Positions 8,894-17,630 of a stretch of DNA of 64,000 nucleotides are shown one piece after another. The notes beneath the pieces were generated by a model, which was not told where the DNA came from, did not search any database, and was given only the letters and a program-made list of their open reading frames with translations. How positions within the stretch are numbered: the stretch's first letter is position 1; each line of letters opens with the position of its first letter. The DNA lies in assembly GCA_963665735.1 (NCBI GenBank), contig OY762444.1, positions 1,922,001 to 1,986,000 of the forward strand. Direction: 5' to 3'. This DNA is from CATOSK01 sp963665735 (GTDB lineage: Bacteria; Chloroflexota; Dehalococcoidia; Lucifugimonadales; UBA3495). A program made the position numbers and the translations under genes.

Positions 8894-10190
8894 TACGGCG
8901 CGTTTCTCTGAGGATATTCCGAATATCTTTGGGCTGGACGGCGACCTGGACTTGGCTGTCGCCTTCGTAACTGAGCCTGGCTTATCCCTGGTACGTCCAT
9001 CCCTGGAACGAAAACTCGCGTCGGGACGGCGTATCCGCCTGTTGCTCGACCTGCAAGAGGGCGCTACGGACCCGACCGCATTGTGGGAACTGATTGCCCT
9101 TGCCCATCAATACCCTTCTTCTCTTCTGCTGCGGGCATACGTTCCGAATCAAGGAATCCTCCACAGCAAGGTTTACATCAACCAGGCTGACAGCAGGGTT
9201 ACTCTGATAACCGGGTCAGCGAACCTGAGCGCGGCCGCTCTCAACGAGAACGTGGAACACGGGTTGCGCCTCGCCGGAACCACCTCCGACCAAGTCCTAA
9301 CGGAAGCGCAAGATGAGTTCGAGCGACTTTGGAACTCCCAATACGCTTTTCGCATAGACGATGAGGCGGCCAGGCTTTACGAAACTTACTGCGGCCTGAT
9401 TAGGACTTCCCTAACCAGGGCGCAAAGAAGGGCGCGGGGTTCGTGGCGAAACCTGCTGGCGCACTTGGCGGAAACTCCGCCCACGGCCTTTGAGTGGCCG
9501 TCGGTACGGGCAGCGTTTATCATCGGAGCAATCACGGCTCGCGGCTACCTCAGCCCCGACGACGGTACAATCACCATCCCGCTTTTGTTCCGGTCAAACC
9601 CCTACAAGTCCGGCAGGATAACCGTTCGCGATGTGTCTTTCGATGCGTCCGCAGTCCTCCCAACAATCCCTGACACAATCGCCGGCCACGCGACGCAGGC
9701 GTTTCCCAACGCCAACGTCATTACCGAAAGGATGCGGGTGACCATAGATTTTCAGAACGACCTGGAAACTTTCGGGGCAATAGCGGGCCTTTTCGCCCCC
9801 AGAACCGATTGCAATTCATTCCACCTTCCCAACCAGCTCGCCAACGCTGAGTATTCGGTAGTGGCCGAGTTCGTCCGCGGATTCGCCGTTGCCAGCGCCC
9901 TTTTGACCGACAGCACCAGTATGCCCGGCAACGCCTTGACCGGATTGCCGGGGCAAATGGTTGTATGGCTGAGGCCCAAACAAAATAACCTGCGCCTCTA
10001 CGACCAGCTAAGCGCGATAATCAACCGCCGCCTCCACATCACCATATATCACCACCGCAGAACAAACCGGGAACCCCACTTGAAGCTGTTGTGCGAGGAA
10101 TTTGCCGAAATCGGCTTCGGAGTTGACTGGTGGGACCAGTTGCTCCACGCCGGCGCGGAATACAATAACGCCCTGTTTCCACAAAGTTAG
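8883..10190 (+). CDS. PLD-family nuclease, probable restriction endonuclease
   Basis: 435 residues. One phospholipase-D catalytic motif is complete: H94-x-K96 (ILHSKVYI), then GSAN with Asn114 and a downstream Glu (NENVEHG). A single HxK motif implies a dimer forming one active site, as known for BfiI and the NgoFVII-type restriction enzymes. The C-terminal two thirds (about 150-435) have no motif I recognise and may hold DNA-recognition domains. It overlaps the methyltransferase gene by 11 bases, which is the main reason to call it the cognate restriction enzyme rather than a lone phosphodiesterase. Metal-independent cleavage would be expected from the family. Confidence 0.82.
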   Translation: MQLDTARFSEDIPNIFGLDGDLDLAVAFVTEPGLSLVRPSLERKLASGRRIRLLLDLQEGATDPTALWELIALAHQYPSSLLLRAYVPNQGILHSKVYINQADSRVTLITGSANLSAAALNENVEHGLRLAGTTSDQVLTEAQDEFERLWNSQYAFRIDDEAARLYETYCGLIRTSLTRAQRRARGSWRNLLAHLAETPPTAFEWPSVRAAFIIGAITARGYLSPDDGTITIPLLFRSNPYKSGRITVRDVSFDASAVLPTIPDTIAGHATQAFPNANVITERMRVTIDFQNDLETFGAIAGLFAPRTDCNSFHLPNQLANAEYSVVAEFVRGFAVASALLTDSTSMPGNALTGLPGQMVVWLRPKQNNLRLYDQLSAIINRRLHITIYHHRRTNREPHLKLLCEEFAEIGFGVDWWDQLLHAGAEYNNALFPQS

Positions 10191-10329
10191 GTTCGCCAAT
10201 CCCCGCCCCTCTTTCCCGTCATTGTCCCCGTCTCCCCGTCTCTGCGCCTCTGTGTTAAATTGCACCGGGGACGCAGCGCGTTTCAGATGCAACCCAACCA
10301 TTCATTCCCATATCCTTGGAGGCCCTCTT

Positions 10330-11565
10330 ATGACCAACGCCAACAACCAACTGCCCCTGCCGCTAACCGGCATCCGCGTTCTGGACGCCACCCATATCGT
10401 TGCCGGCCCTTTCTGTTCGCTGATTCTGGCGGACATGGGGGCCGAGGTTATCAAGATTGAGCGGCCCCGCACCGGCGACCTGGCCCGGGGCCGGGGGCCC
10501 TTCATCCGGGGGGCCGACGGGCGGGAAATCAGTTCCCGTTACCTGGGCATCAACCGCAACAAGAAAAGCGTCACCCTGGACTTGCGCAACCCCCGCTGCA
10601 AGGAAGCCTTCGAGAACCTGGTCAGGGAGTCCGACGTGCTGCTGGACAACTGGGGGCCGGGGGCCTTCCAGCGTCTGGGGTTGGGCTACGACCGCCTGCA
10701 TGAAATCAACCCACGGCTGGTCTATGCCAGCATCACCGGCTACGGCGACAGCGCCGACCTGCGGGGGCCGTATTCCAACTGGCCGGCCAACAATTTGAGC
10801 ATTCAAGGCATGGCCGGCTGGATGGAAGTCACCGGAGAGCCGGACTCGCCGCCCCAGGCCGTGGGCGACAACATCGGCGACTCGGTGCCGGGGGTCTGGA
10901 CGGCCCTGGGCATCGTGCTGGCCTTGCAGTCCCGGGAAAAGACCGGCCTGGGGCAGTTGGTGGATATGTCCATGTACGAGTGCATGGTCTCCCACATGGT
11001 CAGCAGTATGAACGTCTTTCAAGCCACCGGCGCCAATCCCACCCGCTCCCGGGACCGCCTGACCACGGCGGGGATGCCCTTCAAGGCCCGGGACGGCTAC
11101 GTGCTGATGGCCGGGGTACGCTCGGCGGAACGGCTGCGGGCCATGTGGCAGCTCATCGGGCGGGAAGACTTGACGGAAGACCCGCGCTACCTGGGCCAAG
11201 GGGCGGACGGGGACTTTTACTTCCAGAACGTCATTCCGGCCATTGAGGAATGGTCGCAAAAGCTGCCCAAGTGGGAAGTGGCGGAAAAGCTGACCGAAAT
11301 CGGGTTTTCGATGGGCATAGCCCAGACCATTTCCGACCTGGACCAATGCCCCCACCTGTCAGCCCGGCGGATGTTCGTTGACACCGACGACACAATGGGA
11401 GGCCGGTTTACGTCGCTGAAAACGCCCATCCACCTGACCGCCTGCCAGGACTTCGCGGCGGAAACCCCGCCGCTGCTGGGCGAAAACAACGCCGAAATCC
11501 TTTGCACCCTGGGAGGCTTAACCGCGGAAGAGTTGACCGCGCTGGAAGAGGAAGGGGCGGTTTAG
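10330..11565 (+). CDS. Class III (CaiB/BaiF family) CoA-transferase
   Basis: 411 residues. N-terminal LTGIRVLDATHIVAGPFCS, ADMGAEVIKIERP, and LGINRNKKSVTLDL are diagnostic of the formyl-CoA/carnitine CoA-transferase fold. VGDNIGDSVPGVWTALG contains the Asp that in the family forms the acyl-anhydride intermediate. ATG 10330 is preceded by TTGGAGG; an upstream in-frame extension to 10102 overlaps the PLD-nuclease gene and is not conserved. It would move CoA between carboxylic acids in catabolism. The next small gene begins 5 bases after the stop. Confidence 0.92.
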   Translation: MTNANNQLPLPLTGIRVLDATHIVAGPFCSLILADMGAEVIKIERPRTGDLARGRGPFIRGADGREISSRYLGINRNKKSVTLDLRNPRCKEAFENLVRESDVLLDNWGPGAFQRLGLGYDRLHEINPRLVYASITGYGDSADLRGPYSNWPANNLSIQGMAGWMEVTGEPDSPPQAVGDNIGDSVPGVWTALGIVLALQSREKTGLGQLVDMSMYECMVSHMVSSMNVFQATGANPTRSRDRLTTAGMPFKARDGYVLMAGVRSAERLRAMWQLIGREDLTEDPRYLGQGADGDFYFQNVIPAIEEWSQKLPKWEVAEKLTEIGFSMGIAQTISDLDQCPHLSARRMFVDTDDTMGGRFTSLKTPIHLTACQDFAAETPPLLGENNAEILCTLGGLTAEELTALEEEGAV

Positions 11566-11569
11566 GGCA

Positions 11570-11830
11570 ATGGATTCGGGGATGGAGGGGATGGAAAGGA
11601 TTTGGTACTACGACGACGTGAGAAGGCAAAAACATCCCGAAGTTAAAGACGAGTGGGTTGAACGAGTTCTAGCCAACCCTTACCATATCGAAGACCAGGA
11701 AGGCGGTAGAAAAAGGTATTATGGCTATATCGAAGAGGCCGGGCATTGGCTCAGGGTAATCTTGGAAGAGGGCAAATTGTTGAACGCATTTTTGGACCAT
11801 CACGGGCTAAAGAGATGGGGGCAACCATGA
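11570..11830 (+). CDS. Small DUF4258-like protein, possible toxin half of a pair
   Basis: 86 residues, basic and aromatic-rich: KHPEVKDEWVERVLANPYHI, then RKRYYGYIEEAGHWLRVILE. The pattern of a helix with 'NP' followed by three beta strands resembles the DUF4258/RelE-like small proteins, but I am not certain of the family. ATG 11570 or ATG 11591 could be the start; the second removes seven residues. It lies 5 bases after the CoA-transferase and overlaps the DUF2283 gene by ATGA. Small proteins of this type commonly precede DUF2283 genes, suggesting a toxin-antitoxin-like module. Confidence 0.7.
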   Translation: MDSGMEGMERIWYYDDVRRQKHPEVKDEWVERVLANPYHIEDQEGGRKRYYGYIEEAGHWLRVILEEGKLLNAFLDHHGLKRWGQP

Positions 11831-12366
11831 AACCCGACCTGGAGATTCTTTACGACCCCGAAACGGACACGCTGGACCTTTGGAACGGCCTTACGGCATC
11901 TATCGGAGACGACATCGCCGAAAACGTCATCGTGTTTTTCGATAATGAAGGCCAATACAACGGCGTTACAATTGAATACGCCGCTAAGTTGCTGGTGCCC
12001 TACCTGACCGGCGCCAAGGAAACGGCGTCGGTAGGGAAACCGAAACACCGCGACGAGTTCGACGCGAAAGACAATGGCGGGCCAAGTAAACCCAATTCAG
12101 TATCAGTAGAGGAAAAAGCGGGGCTGATGGGGGATTCCTGGAATCGAAAGTTGAACATACGCTATCACCAACAATCAGACACGCTATGGCTCGCCAACGG
12201 TCTGCCAACCCCCAATGGGGTGGACATCGCCGAAAACGTCACGGTGTTTTTCGATGATGATGACCAGCCCAACGGCCTGATGGTTGAACACGCCGCCGAG
12301 TTGCTGTTGCCCGTCTTGATGACCGCCAAGGAAAAGGCAGACTCTCCAAATAGCAAGGGCCTTTAA
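11827..12366 (+). CDS. Tandem DUF2283 protein, possible antitoxin half of the pair
   Basis: 179 residues with two DUF2283 units: residues about 4-60 (LEILYDPETDTLDLWNG, IAENVIVFFDNEGQYNGV, EYAAKLLVPYL) and about 105-165 (LNIRYHQQSDTLWLANG, IAENVTVFFDDDDQPNGL, EHAAELLLPVL). A charged linker joins them. Most family members carry one unit, so this is an internal duplication. ATG 11827 overlaps the upstream stop (ATGA). A single-unit relative is at 31190-31585. Function of DUF2283 is not established; pairing with small DUF4258-like proteins is frequent. Confidence 0.78.
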   Translation: MKPDLEILYDPETDTLDLWNGLTASIGDDIAENVIVFFDNEGQYNGVTIEYAAKLLVPYLTGAKETASVGKPKHRDEFDAKDNGGPSKPNSVSVEEKAGLMGDSWNRKLNIRYHQQSDTLWLANGLPTPNGVDIAENVTVFFDDDDQPNGLMVEHAAELLLPVLMTAKEKADSPNSKGL

Positions 12367-12734
12367 TTTTTGGTTCCCCGTCCCTTCATGTCATCCTAAG
12401 CGCCCCCCAAGTCAATCTAAGCGTCCTCCATGTAATTCTAAGCGCTCCCCAAGTCAATCTAAGCCCCCCTATGTTATTCTGAGCGCAGCGAAGAATCTAA
12501 AATTCTGGCCTTAGCCAACCCTGCCCTGAGCATTGCCGAAGGGGCCCCAATCCGAAGAATTTTAGACCTGGGTGAAAAATCGTTCAGGGTTGCATCGTGA
12601 AGTTAAAATGCGATTGCCCCAAACTCGTAACCCGGCGGTTTCCATAAACCGCAACCTTGGGGTAAAATTTCAACAGGTTCCTTAACGTATAGCCCAAAGG
12701 CTGACAACCCACACTGAACACGGGCCAATAACCT
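12367..12734. repeat. Intergenic block: about 21-bp tandem repeats running into a MITE-like element
   Basis: No gene is seen. From about 12396 to 12480 a roughly 21-bp unit beginning CTAAGCGC occurs four times, alternating endings AAGTCAAT and ATGTAATT. The last unit merges into a diverged MITE-like element at 12472-12597 (AGCGAAGAATCTAAAATTCT facing AAGAATTTTAGACC). The tandem unit looks like an amplified outer arm of that element. Confidence 0.8.
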
Positions 12735-13502
12735 ATGCCGTTACCGTTACTACTGTTTCCCCTGGCAGTGGCCGGCGGTTCCGCCCTGGCGCAGACCGTC
12801 GCCAAGCTCAAGGCGCACAGCGTCCTCAACTCGTTGCGGGCCGAACTGCAAGAACTGGAGTCGGAACACCGGGAGCGGATGCAGGAGCATTACGACCGGC
12901 AGGCGGAGCTTTGCCTCCAGTTGGGTCTGCCGGAGCCGGAACTGCCGGAGTGCTTGCTGGAACCGGAGCCGGTGGAAGAGCCGCCGATTCCGCGCTGGCG
13001 CCGCCCGTTAAAGCGTCTGAAGCCCCAAAAGCGCGGCCTGGCCGACGGGCCGGCCCAATCCCGACGGCAAATCGTCGGCAAACACGCCGCCAGCTTTACC
13101 GCCGGCACCGTCTGGAAAACATCGGGGGCCGCCATTATGAACGTCGCGCGCCCGATGCTGGGCCGGGTCCTGTCCATCATGCCCCGGTTCGCCGCGGCCG
13201 GGGGCTCCGGCGCGGCCGGCGCCGGCGGGGTCATTGGTTCGCTGGCCGCCTCTACCGCCGTGCGGTTCGCCTTGGGCGCCGTCACCGTGGTGGGCATCGT
13301 CGTTGGGCCGCTGCTGGCGGGCTGGGCCATCCTGCGGGAAGTCAAGAAGGTCAGAAACGCGCGGGAAGAACTATATGCGGCCCGCATCGAAAGAAGGGCC
13401 GAGTTGACCCGCTACGCGGTACGAACCCGCCAACTGGAACGGGAGTGCGCCGAGTTGGAAGAATCGGCAGCCGCCAACCCCGTTGCGGTGGCTGGCAGCT
13501 AG
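12735..13502 (+). CDS. Unknown coiled-coil membrane protein
   Basis: 255 residues, no family recognised. Residues 1-20 form a hydrophobic segment (PLPLLLFPLAVAGGSALA), 25-60 a charged coiled coil (SLRAELQELESEHRERMQEH), 65-115 a Pro/Glu then Arg-rich linker, 150-200 a Gly/Ala-rich hydrophobic stretch with GAVTVVGIVVGPLLAGWAIL, and 205-250 a second coiled coil. The mirrored layout could bring the two coils together on the same membrane side. ATG 12735 is the first in frame. It is followed by a 28-bp palindrome and malate synthase; no functional link is evident. Confidence 0.65.
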   Translation: MPLPLLLFPLAVAGGSALAQTVAKLKAHSVLNSLRAELQELESEHRERMQEHYDRQAELCLQLGLPEPELPECLLEPEPVEEPPIPRWRRPLKRLKPQKRGLADGPAQSRRQIVGKHAASFTAGTVWKTSGAAIMNVARPMLGRVLSIMPRFAAAGGSGAAGAGGVIGSLAASTAVRFALGAVTVVGIVVGPLLAGWAILREVKKVRNAREELYAARIERRAELTRYAVRTRQLERECAELEESAAANPVAVAGS

Positions 13503-13524
13503 TCGGCAGTGAGTCATCGCCGAC

Positions 13525-13552
13525 GTAGGGGCGCACGGCCGTGCGCCCCTAC
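13525..13552. repeat. 28-bp perfect palindrome (GTAGGGGCGCACGG half-site)
   Basis: Copy between the coiled-coil gene and glcB. Same element at 6663, 18543, 21706, 39095, 47217 and 63846, with a diverged one at 19821. Confidence 0.9.
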
Positions 13553-13608
13553 CAATAGGCATTGGATGTTGCGGTTGTCCCTACCAGAGCCGGTGAGGAT
13601 TGAAATAA

Positions 13609-15882
13609 ATGGCTGTGATTACCCTGGATTCCGGTAACGTCTTGCAGGTGACGGATGTGCTGTTTGACTTCGTGCGGGATGAAGCGTTGTCCGGCGCGGA
13701 CGGGTGGACGGCGGAAGATGCTTTCCGAGCCCTGGGCCGCTTGATAGAGGATTTCGGCCCGACCAACCTGGAACTCCTGGCCCGGCGGGATGATGTCCAG
13801 CGGAAAATAGACGACTACTATATCGCCAAGCGGGCCGGCGGCTGGCAGCCGACTGAGGAATCCGCCGCCGCTGACGCCCTGGACTTGGAGCGGTTTCTGC
13901 TTGAAATTGGCTACCTGCCAGCGGCGCAGGACGTGGATTTCACCATGACCACGCCGCAGCTTGACCCGGAAATGGACTTGAACGGCCCGGAACTGGTTAC
14001 CCCCGTCACCAACGCCAGCATGGCCGTGGAAGGGGCCAACGCCCGCTGGGGCAGTCTGTACGACGCCTATTTTTTGAGCGACATACATTCGGAGATTGAC
14101 CGGGAAACCCAACGCCCGGCCCGTCTGCGGATGGTGGTAGAGGAAACCAACCAATTCTTGACCCAGTACGTCGCCCGGTGGGAAAACGGCGCAGCCTTTG
14201 ACGACATCGCAGCCTACCGGGTAGAGCAGGACGCTGCGGGCAAATTCCAACTGCGGGGCATAAACGCCGCCGGGCAAGAACATAACCTGGTGGAACCCGA
14301 CAAGTTCGTTGGCTTTAACCTGGACGAATCCGGCCAGTTGGCGGAGTTTCTGCTGGAAAACAACGGCCTGAAAATCGTTTTCCAACTATACCAAGGCGGA
14401 AAGACAGACCCGGACAACGGCCAATTCAGGGACTTAATCGTCGAGTCCGCCGTCACCAACATTGTGGACTTTGAGGACGCGGTAGCCGTGGTTGACGCCG
14501 AGGACATGGTGGCCGGCCTCCGCAACTGGCTGGGGTTGGTCAAGGGCGACCTGACCGCCTACGGCTCCCGCGGAATCCTCAAAACCATCAACTCCGACCG
14601 GACTTGCCTCGACGTTTTCGGCCAGCCCCAAACCCTGAAAGCCACCAGCCTCATGCTGGTCAGAAACGTCTCTCTGCACATCTACACCGACATGGTGGAA
14701 TTGAACGGCGAAAGCGTGCCGGAACGGATTGTCGGCGTGTTCCTGACCACCCTGATAGCCTCTATTCACGACAACGGCTCTGGCGGGGAGGAACGGCCCG
14801 GCGGTTCGGCAGCCCCGTCCATGCCCACCCGCGGGCCGAACAGCGCCAAGGGCCATGTTTACCAGGTAACTCCCAAGCTCCAGACCAGCCGGGAAGTGGC
14901 CGAGCAGGTGCGGTTTTTCGAGGCCGTCGAGGATGCCCTGGGTATGCCCAACGGCGCCCTGCTCATCGGAATTATGAACGAAGAACTGGGCATGACCCTG
15001 CAACTGGCCGATGCGTTGCAAGCCGCCCAAAGCCGTACCTTCTTCATCAATACCGGGTTCCTCGACCGGACGGGTTCGCAAATCCGGGTGCAGATGCACG
15101 CTGGGCCGGTGGACTTGCGCGACGACCTGACCCAAAAGACCTACAACGCCAGCTATGAACGGCACAACGTGGCCGTGGGCATCCGGGCCGGCGTCCACCG
15201 GCACGGCAAAATCGGCAAGGGGATGCAGGTCAGGAACCGGGCAATGGCCGAAATGCTGGAGCGGAAGATTGACCACCCCCGCAGCGGCGGCAACACCGCC
15301 TGGGTTCCCGCCCCCTACCCCAGCCACATTCACGCCATGCACTACCACATGGTGGACGTGGCCCAGGTGCAGCGAACTTTGGAGGACGCCCCGGAGGAAA
15401 TTTCCCGCCAGCCGCTGCTGACCTTCCCCTTGCTGGAATCGGCCAAGATTGAATCCGCCGACGCCCGGCGGGACTTCCTGCTCCGCTACGTCCACAGCAT
15501 GATGGCCTACGTCGCCCCCTGGGTGCATCGGGGAATCGGTTGCAGCGGCGTGCCCAACTTCGACCAGATTGAGGAAATGAAAGACCGGGCCACCGAAAGA
15601 ATTGACGGCGCGTTAGTCGCCAACTGGAAACTCCACGGCGTAATCACCCAGCAGGACATTGAGGACGCCATACAAGAGACGGCCCGCATTGTGGACGAAC
15701 AAAACGCCGCCAATCCCGCCCACCAGCCCATCGCCACCACCCCGGAAAAGCGGGCGAACCTGTTGAACGACCCGGCAGCCCTGGCCGTGCTGCAAATCAT
15801 TGAAGACGCCCTGTCCTCCACCGGAGCCTACGTCGAACCGGCCCTTTACGACAACCGCAAGAAGGTCAAGGCCGCCGAATGA
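13609..15882 (+). CDS. glcB: Malate synthase G
   Basis: 757 residues, near the usual 720-730 of the G isoform. Glyoxylate plus acetyl-CoA gives malate. Conserved blocks in order: LVTPVTNASMAVEGANARWGS, NIVDFEDAVAVVDAEDMV, RNWLGLVKGDL, VRNVSLHIYTD, KGHVYQVTPKLQ, FFEAVEDALGMP, GIMNEELGMT, FFINTGFLDRTGSQI, and KDRATERIDGALVANW-KLHGVI carrying the catalytic Asp. Mg ligands (Glu of the IMxEE block, Asp of FLDRTG) are kept, though the family's IMDEERRT reads IMNEELGMT. A Ser/Gly/Pro insert (about 390-410) is unusual. No isocitrate lyase is nearby, so glyoxylate may come from glycolate or other sources. Confidence 0.93.
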   Translation: MAVITLDSGNVLQVTDVLFDFVRDEALSGADGWTAEDAFRALGRLIEDFGPTNLELLARRDDVQRKIDDYYIAKRAGGWQPTEESAAADALDLERFLLEIGYLPAAQDVDFTMTTPQLDPEMDLNGPELVTPVTNASMAVEGANARWGSLYDAYFLSDIHSEIDRETQRPARLRMVVEETNQFLTQYVARWENGAAFDDIAAYRVEQDAAGKFQLRGINAAGQEHNLVEPDKFVGFNLDESGQLAEFLLENNGLKIVFQLYQGGKTDPDNGQFRDLIVESAVTNIVDFEDAVAVVDAEDMVAGLRNWLGLVKGDLTAYGSRGILKTINSDRTCLDVFGQPQTLKATSLMLVRNVSLHIYTDMVELNGESVPERIVGVFLTTLIASIHDNGSGGEERPGGSAAPSMPTRGPNSAKGHVYQVTPKLQTSREVAEQVRFFEAVEDALGMPNGALLIGIMNEELGMTLQLADALQAAQSRTFFINTGFLDRTGSQIRVQMHAGPVDLRDDLTQKTYNASYERHNVAVGIRAGVHRHGKIGKGMQVRNRAMAEMLERKIDHPRSGGNTAWVPAPYPSHIHAMHYHMVDVAQVQRTLEDAPEEISRQPLLTFPLLESAKIESADARRDFLLRYVHSMMAYVAPWVHRGIGCSGVPNFDQIEEMKDRATERIDGALVANWKLHGVITQQDIEDAIQETARIVDEQNAANPAHQPIATTPEKRANLLNDPAALAVLQIIEDALSSTGAYVEPALYDNRKKVKAAE

Positions 15883-16438
15883 CGCTAGGGATGCAGGATG
15901 TAATTCTGAGCATAGCGAAGAATCTGAAATCCCGGCCGGCAACCCTCTTTCAACTCCCGCAGGGCCTTTCCAAAGTTGGAACGTCATTCCGGCGAAGGCC
16001 GGAATCCAGGAATCTTCCCGAAATGCGACGTTCCGGGGATTGGGACTTGTGGATTCCCGCTTTCGCGGGAATGACGGTAGCGGGCGGAAATGACAGTAGC
16101 CGGCGGAAATGGCGAATTATAGAATTGACTACACACCCTAATCCCCTCCCCGTGCCAGGGGGAGGGTCGGGGTCGCAGGGTCTTTTGATTTTCATTCCAT
16201 AGCCCAAGTATGTCATCCTGAGCAATGCGAAGAATCTAAAATTCCTGCCTTAGCTAACCCTGTCCTGAGCAGTGCCGAAGGAGTCGTCCGGCCCGCAGGA
16301 TTTTAGACCCTTCACTTCGTTCAGGGTGACATGGTAGTGGTTCAGGGCGACATGGTAGTGGTTCGGGGTGACGAAGCCTTGCGACGGAATGACGGCGTGA
16401 AAAGCGGTCGGCAATGATTTGACTCGGGGAGGAGCTGT
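15883..16438. repeat. Intergenic block of dispersed repeats
   Basis: No gene is seen. Half of a MITE-like element at 15898-15930; hairpin repeats at 15983-16009 and (inverted) 16051-16075; a C-rich/G-rich repeat at 16134-16168; a full MITE-like element at 16212-16333 followed by three further half arms (CAGGGTGACATGGTAGTGGT type) to 16375. Confidence 0.85.
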
Positions 16439-17434
16439 ATGTTCCAAGAGAAGAGGATTTACGTCGGAATGCACGACGGCGTTTGCGCCGTCAGCAGCGA
16501 CGACGGCGGCAAGACCTGGCGGCAAGGCCCCGTCACGTCCTTGGCCCACGCCGCCGCCCGGCTGACCGCCAGCCCGGTTGACCCCAACCGGGCCTACCTG
16601 GCGGCCTACGAGGCCGGCGTTTACCGCACCGACGACGGCGGACTGACCTGGAACCGAATAGAATCCTACCCTACGGGCTACGCCCACAGCGCCCTGGCCC
16701 ATCCGACGGAGCCGCAGACCGTTTACGTCGGCAGCGAACCGGCGGCGGTTTTCCGTTCCCCGGACGGCGGCGATACCTGGGAGGAACTCGACGGTTTCCG
16801 GGCCGTTCCCGAATCGGCGGAATGGGGATTCCACGCCCCAACCCGCGATTCCCACGTGCGCGACCTGCGGGCCGCTCCCGACAACCCCGATTGCCTGTAC
16901 GCCGGCATCGAAGTGGGCGGGATGGTATGCTCCGGCGACGGCGGGGCCGGTTGGCGGCAACTGCCCGGCCTGGACGCCGACATTCATTGCGTCAATCTCA
17001 GCGACTCCCGGCCCGAAAGGGTGTACGTCGCCACCGCCAGCGCGCCTTACCGTTCCGACGACGGGGGAACCGAGTGGCGAATGATCAACGCCGGGCTGGA
17101 ACGTCGCTACACCCTGCACATCGCGGCAGCCCCCGACGACGCCGACCTGACGCTGGTAACGGTGTCATCCAACGCCCGCCGGAGCAATCCTCAGTTCTAC
17201 CGCACCACCGACGGCGGAGAGAGTTGGACGTTGGTTGATGGCTTGGGACAAGGCGAGGACGCCGCCGACATGGTGGTGGCCTTTGACTGGGACCCGCAGG
17301 AACCGGGCCACGTTTACGCCGGAAACGACGGGGGCGCGCTGTACCGCAGCGAGGACTACGGCAAGACCTGGCAGCAGTTGCCGGTGCGCCTCCCCACCGT
17401 AGCAGTGGGCGCGCTGGCCGTGGCAAGGGTCTGA
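16439..17434 (+). CDS. Asp-box (BNR/sialidase-like) beta-propeller protein
   Basis: 331 residues with seven Asp-box turns: SSDDGGKTW, RTDDGGLTW, RSPDGGDTW, CSGDGGAGW, RSDDGGTEW, RTTDGGESW and RSEDYGKTW, about 45 residues apart. This is the repeat of sialidases, VPS10/photosystem-assembly-type propellers and many cytoplasmic proteins of unknown role. The Arg triad and nucleophile Tyr of true sialidases are not evident and there is no signal peptide, so enzymatic sialidase activity is unlikely. GGAGGAG precedes ATG 16439. Confidence 0.85.
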   Translation: MFQEKRIYVGMHDGVCAVSSDDGGKTWRQGPVTSLAHAAARLTASPVDPNRAYLAAYEAGVYRTDDGGLTWNRIESYPTGYAHSALAHPTEPQTVYVGSEPAAVFRSPDGGDTWEELDGFRAVPESAEWGFHAPTRDSHVRDLRAAPDNPDCLYAGIEVGGMVCSGDGGAGWRQLPGLDADIHCVNLSDSRPERVYVATASAPYRSDDGGTEWRMINAGLERRYTLHIAAAPDDADLTLVTVSSNARRSNPQFYRTTDGGESWTLVDGLGQGEDAADMVVAFDWDPQEPGHVYAGNDGGALYRSEDYGKTWQQLPVRLPTVAVGALAVARV

Positions 17435-17564
17435 ACCCGCCAACAGCAGAACATCGCAAAGTCGGTAGAACGGGCGTAAGGGGCGATTCCTTAATCCCCT
17501 CCCCATGTTAGGGGGAGGGTTGGGGTGGCGTCTTACCCCGGCCAAAACCCCTGCTTTTCACCAC

Positions 17565-17592
17565 GTAGGGGCGGGTTTGAAACCCGCCCTAC
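17565..17592. repeat. Palindrome, GTAGGGGCGGGTTT family
   Basis: 28-base variant (one C lost in the right arm) in the 196-base gap between convergent genes. A C-rich/G-rich repeat lies just upstream at 17490-17525. Could serve as a shared transcription stop. Confidence 0.85.
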
Positions 17593-17630
17593 CACTCCAC
17601 GCCGTAGGACGGCCCGGCGAAATGGGGATT

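Noticed and set aside
11746..11826. Upstream start for the tandem DUF2283 gene
   Set aside because: Would overlap the small gene by 85 bases; ATG 11827 gives the usual ATGA coupling and starts at the conserved domain.
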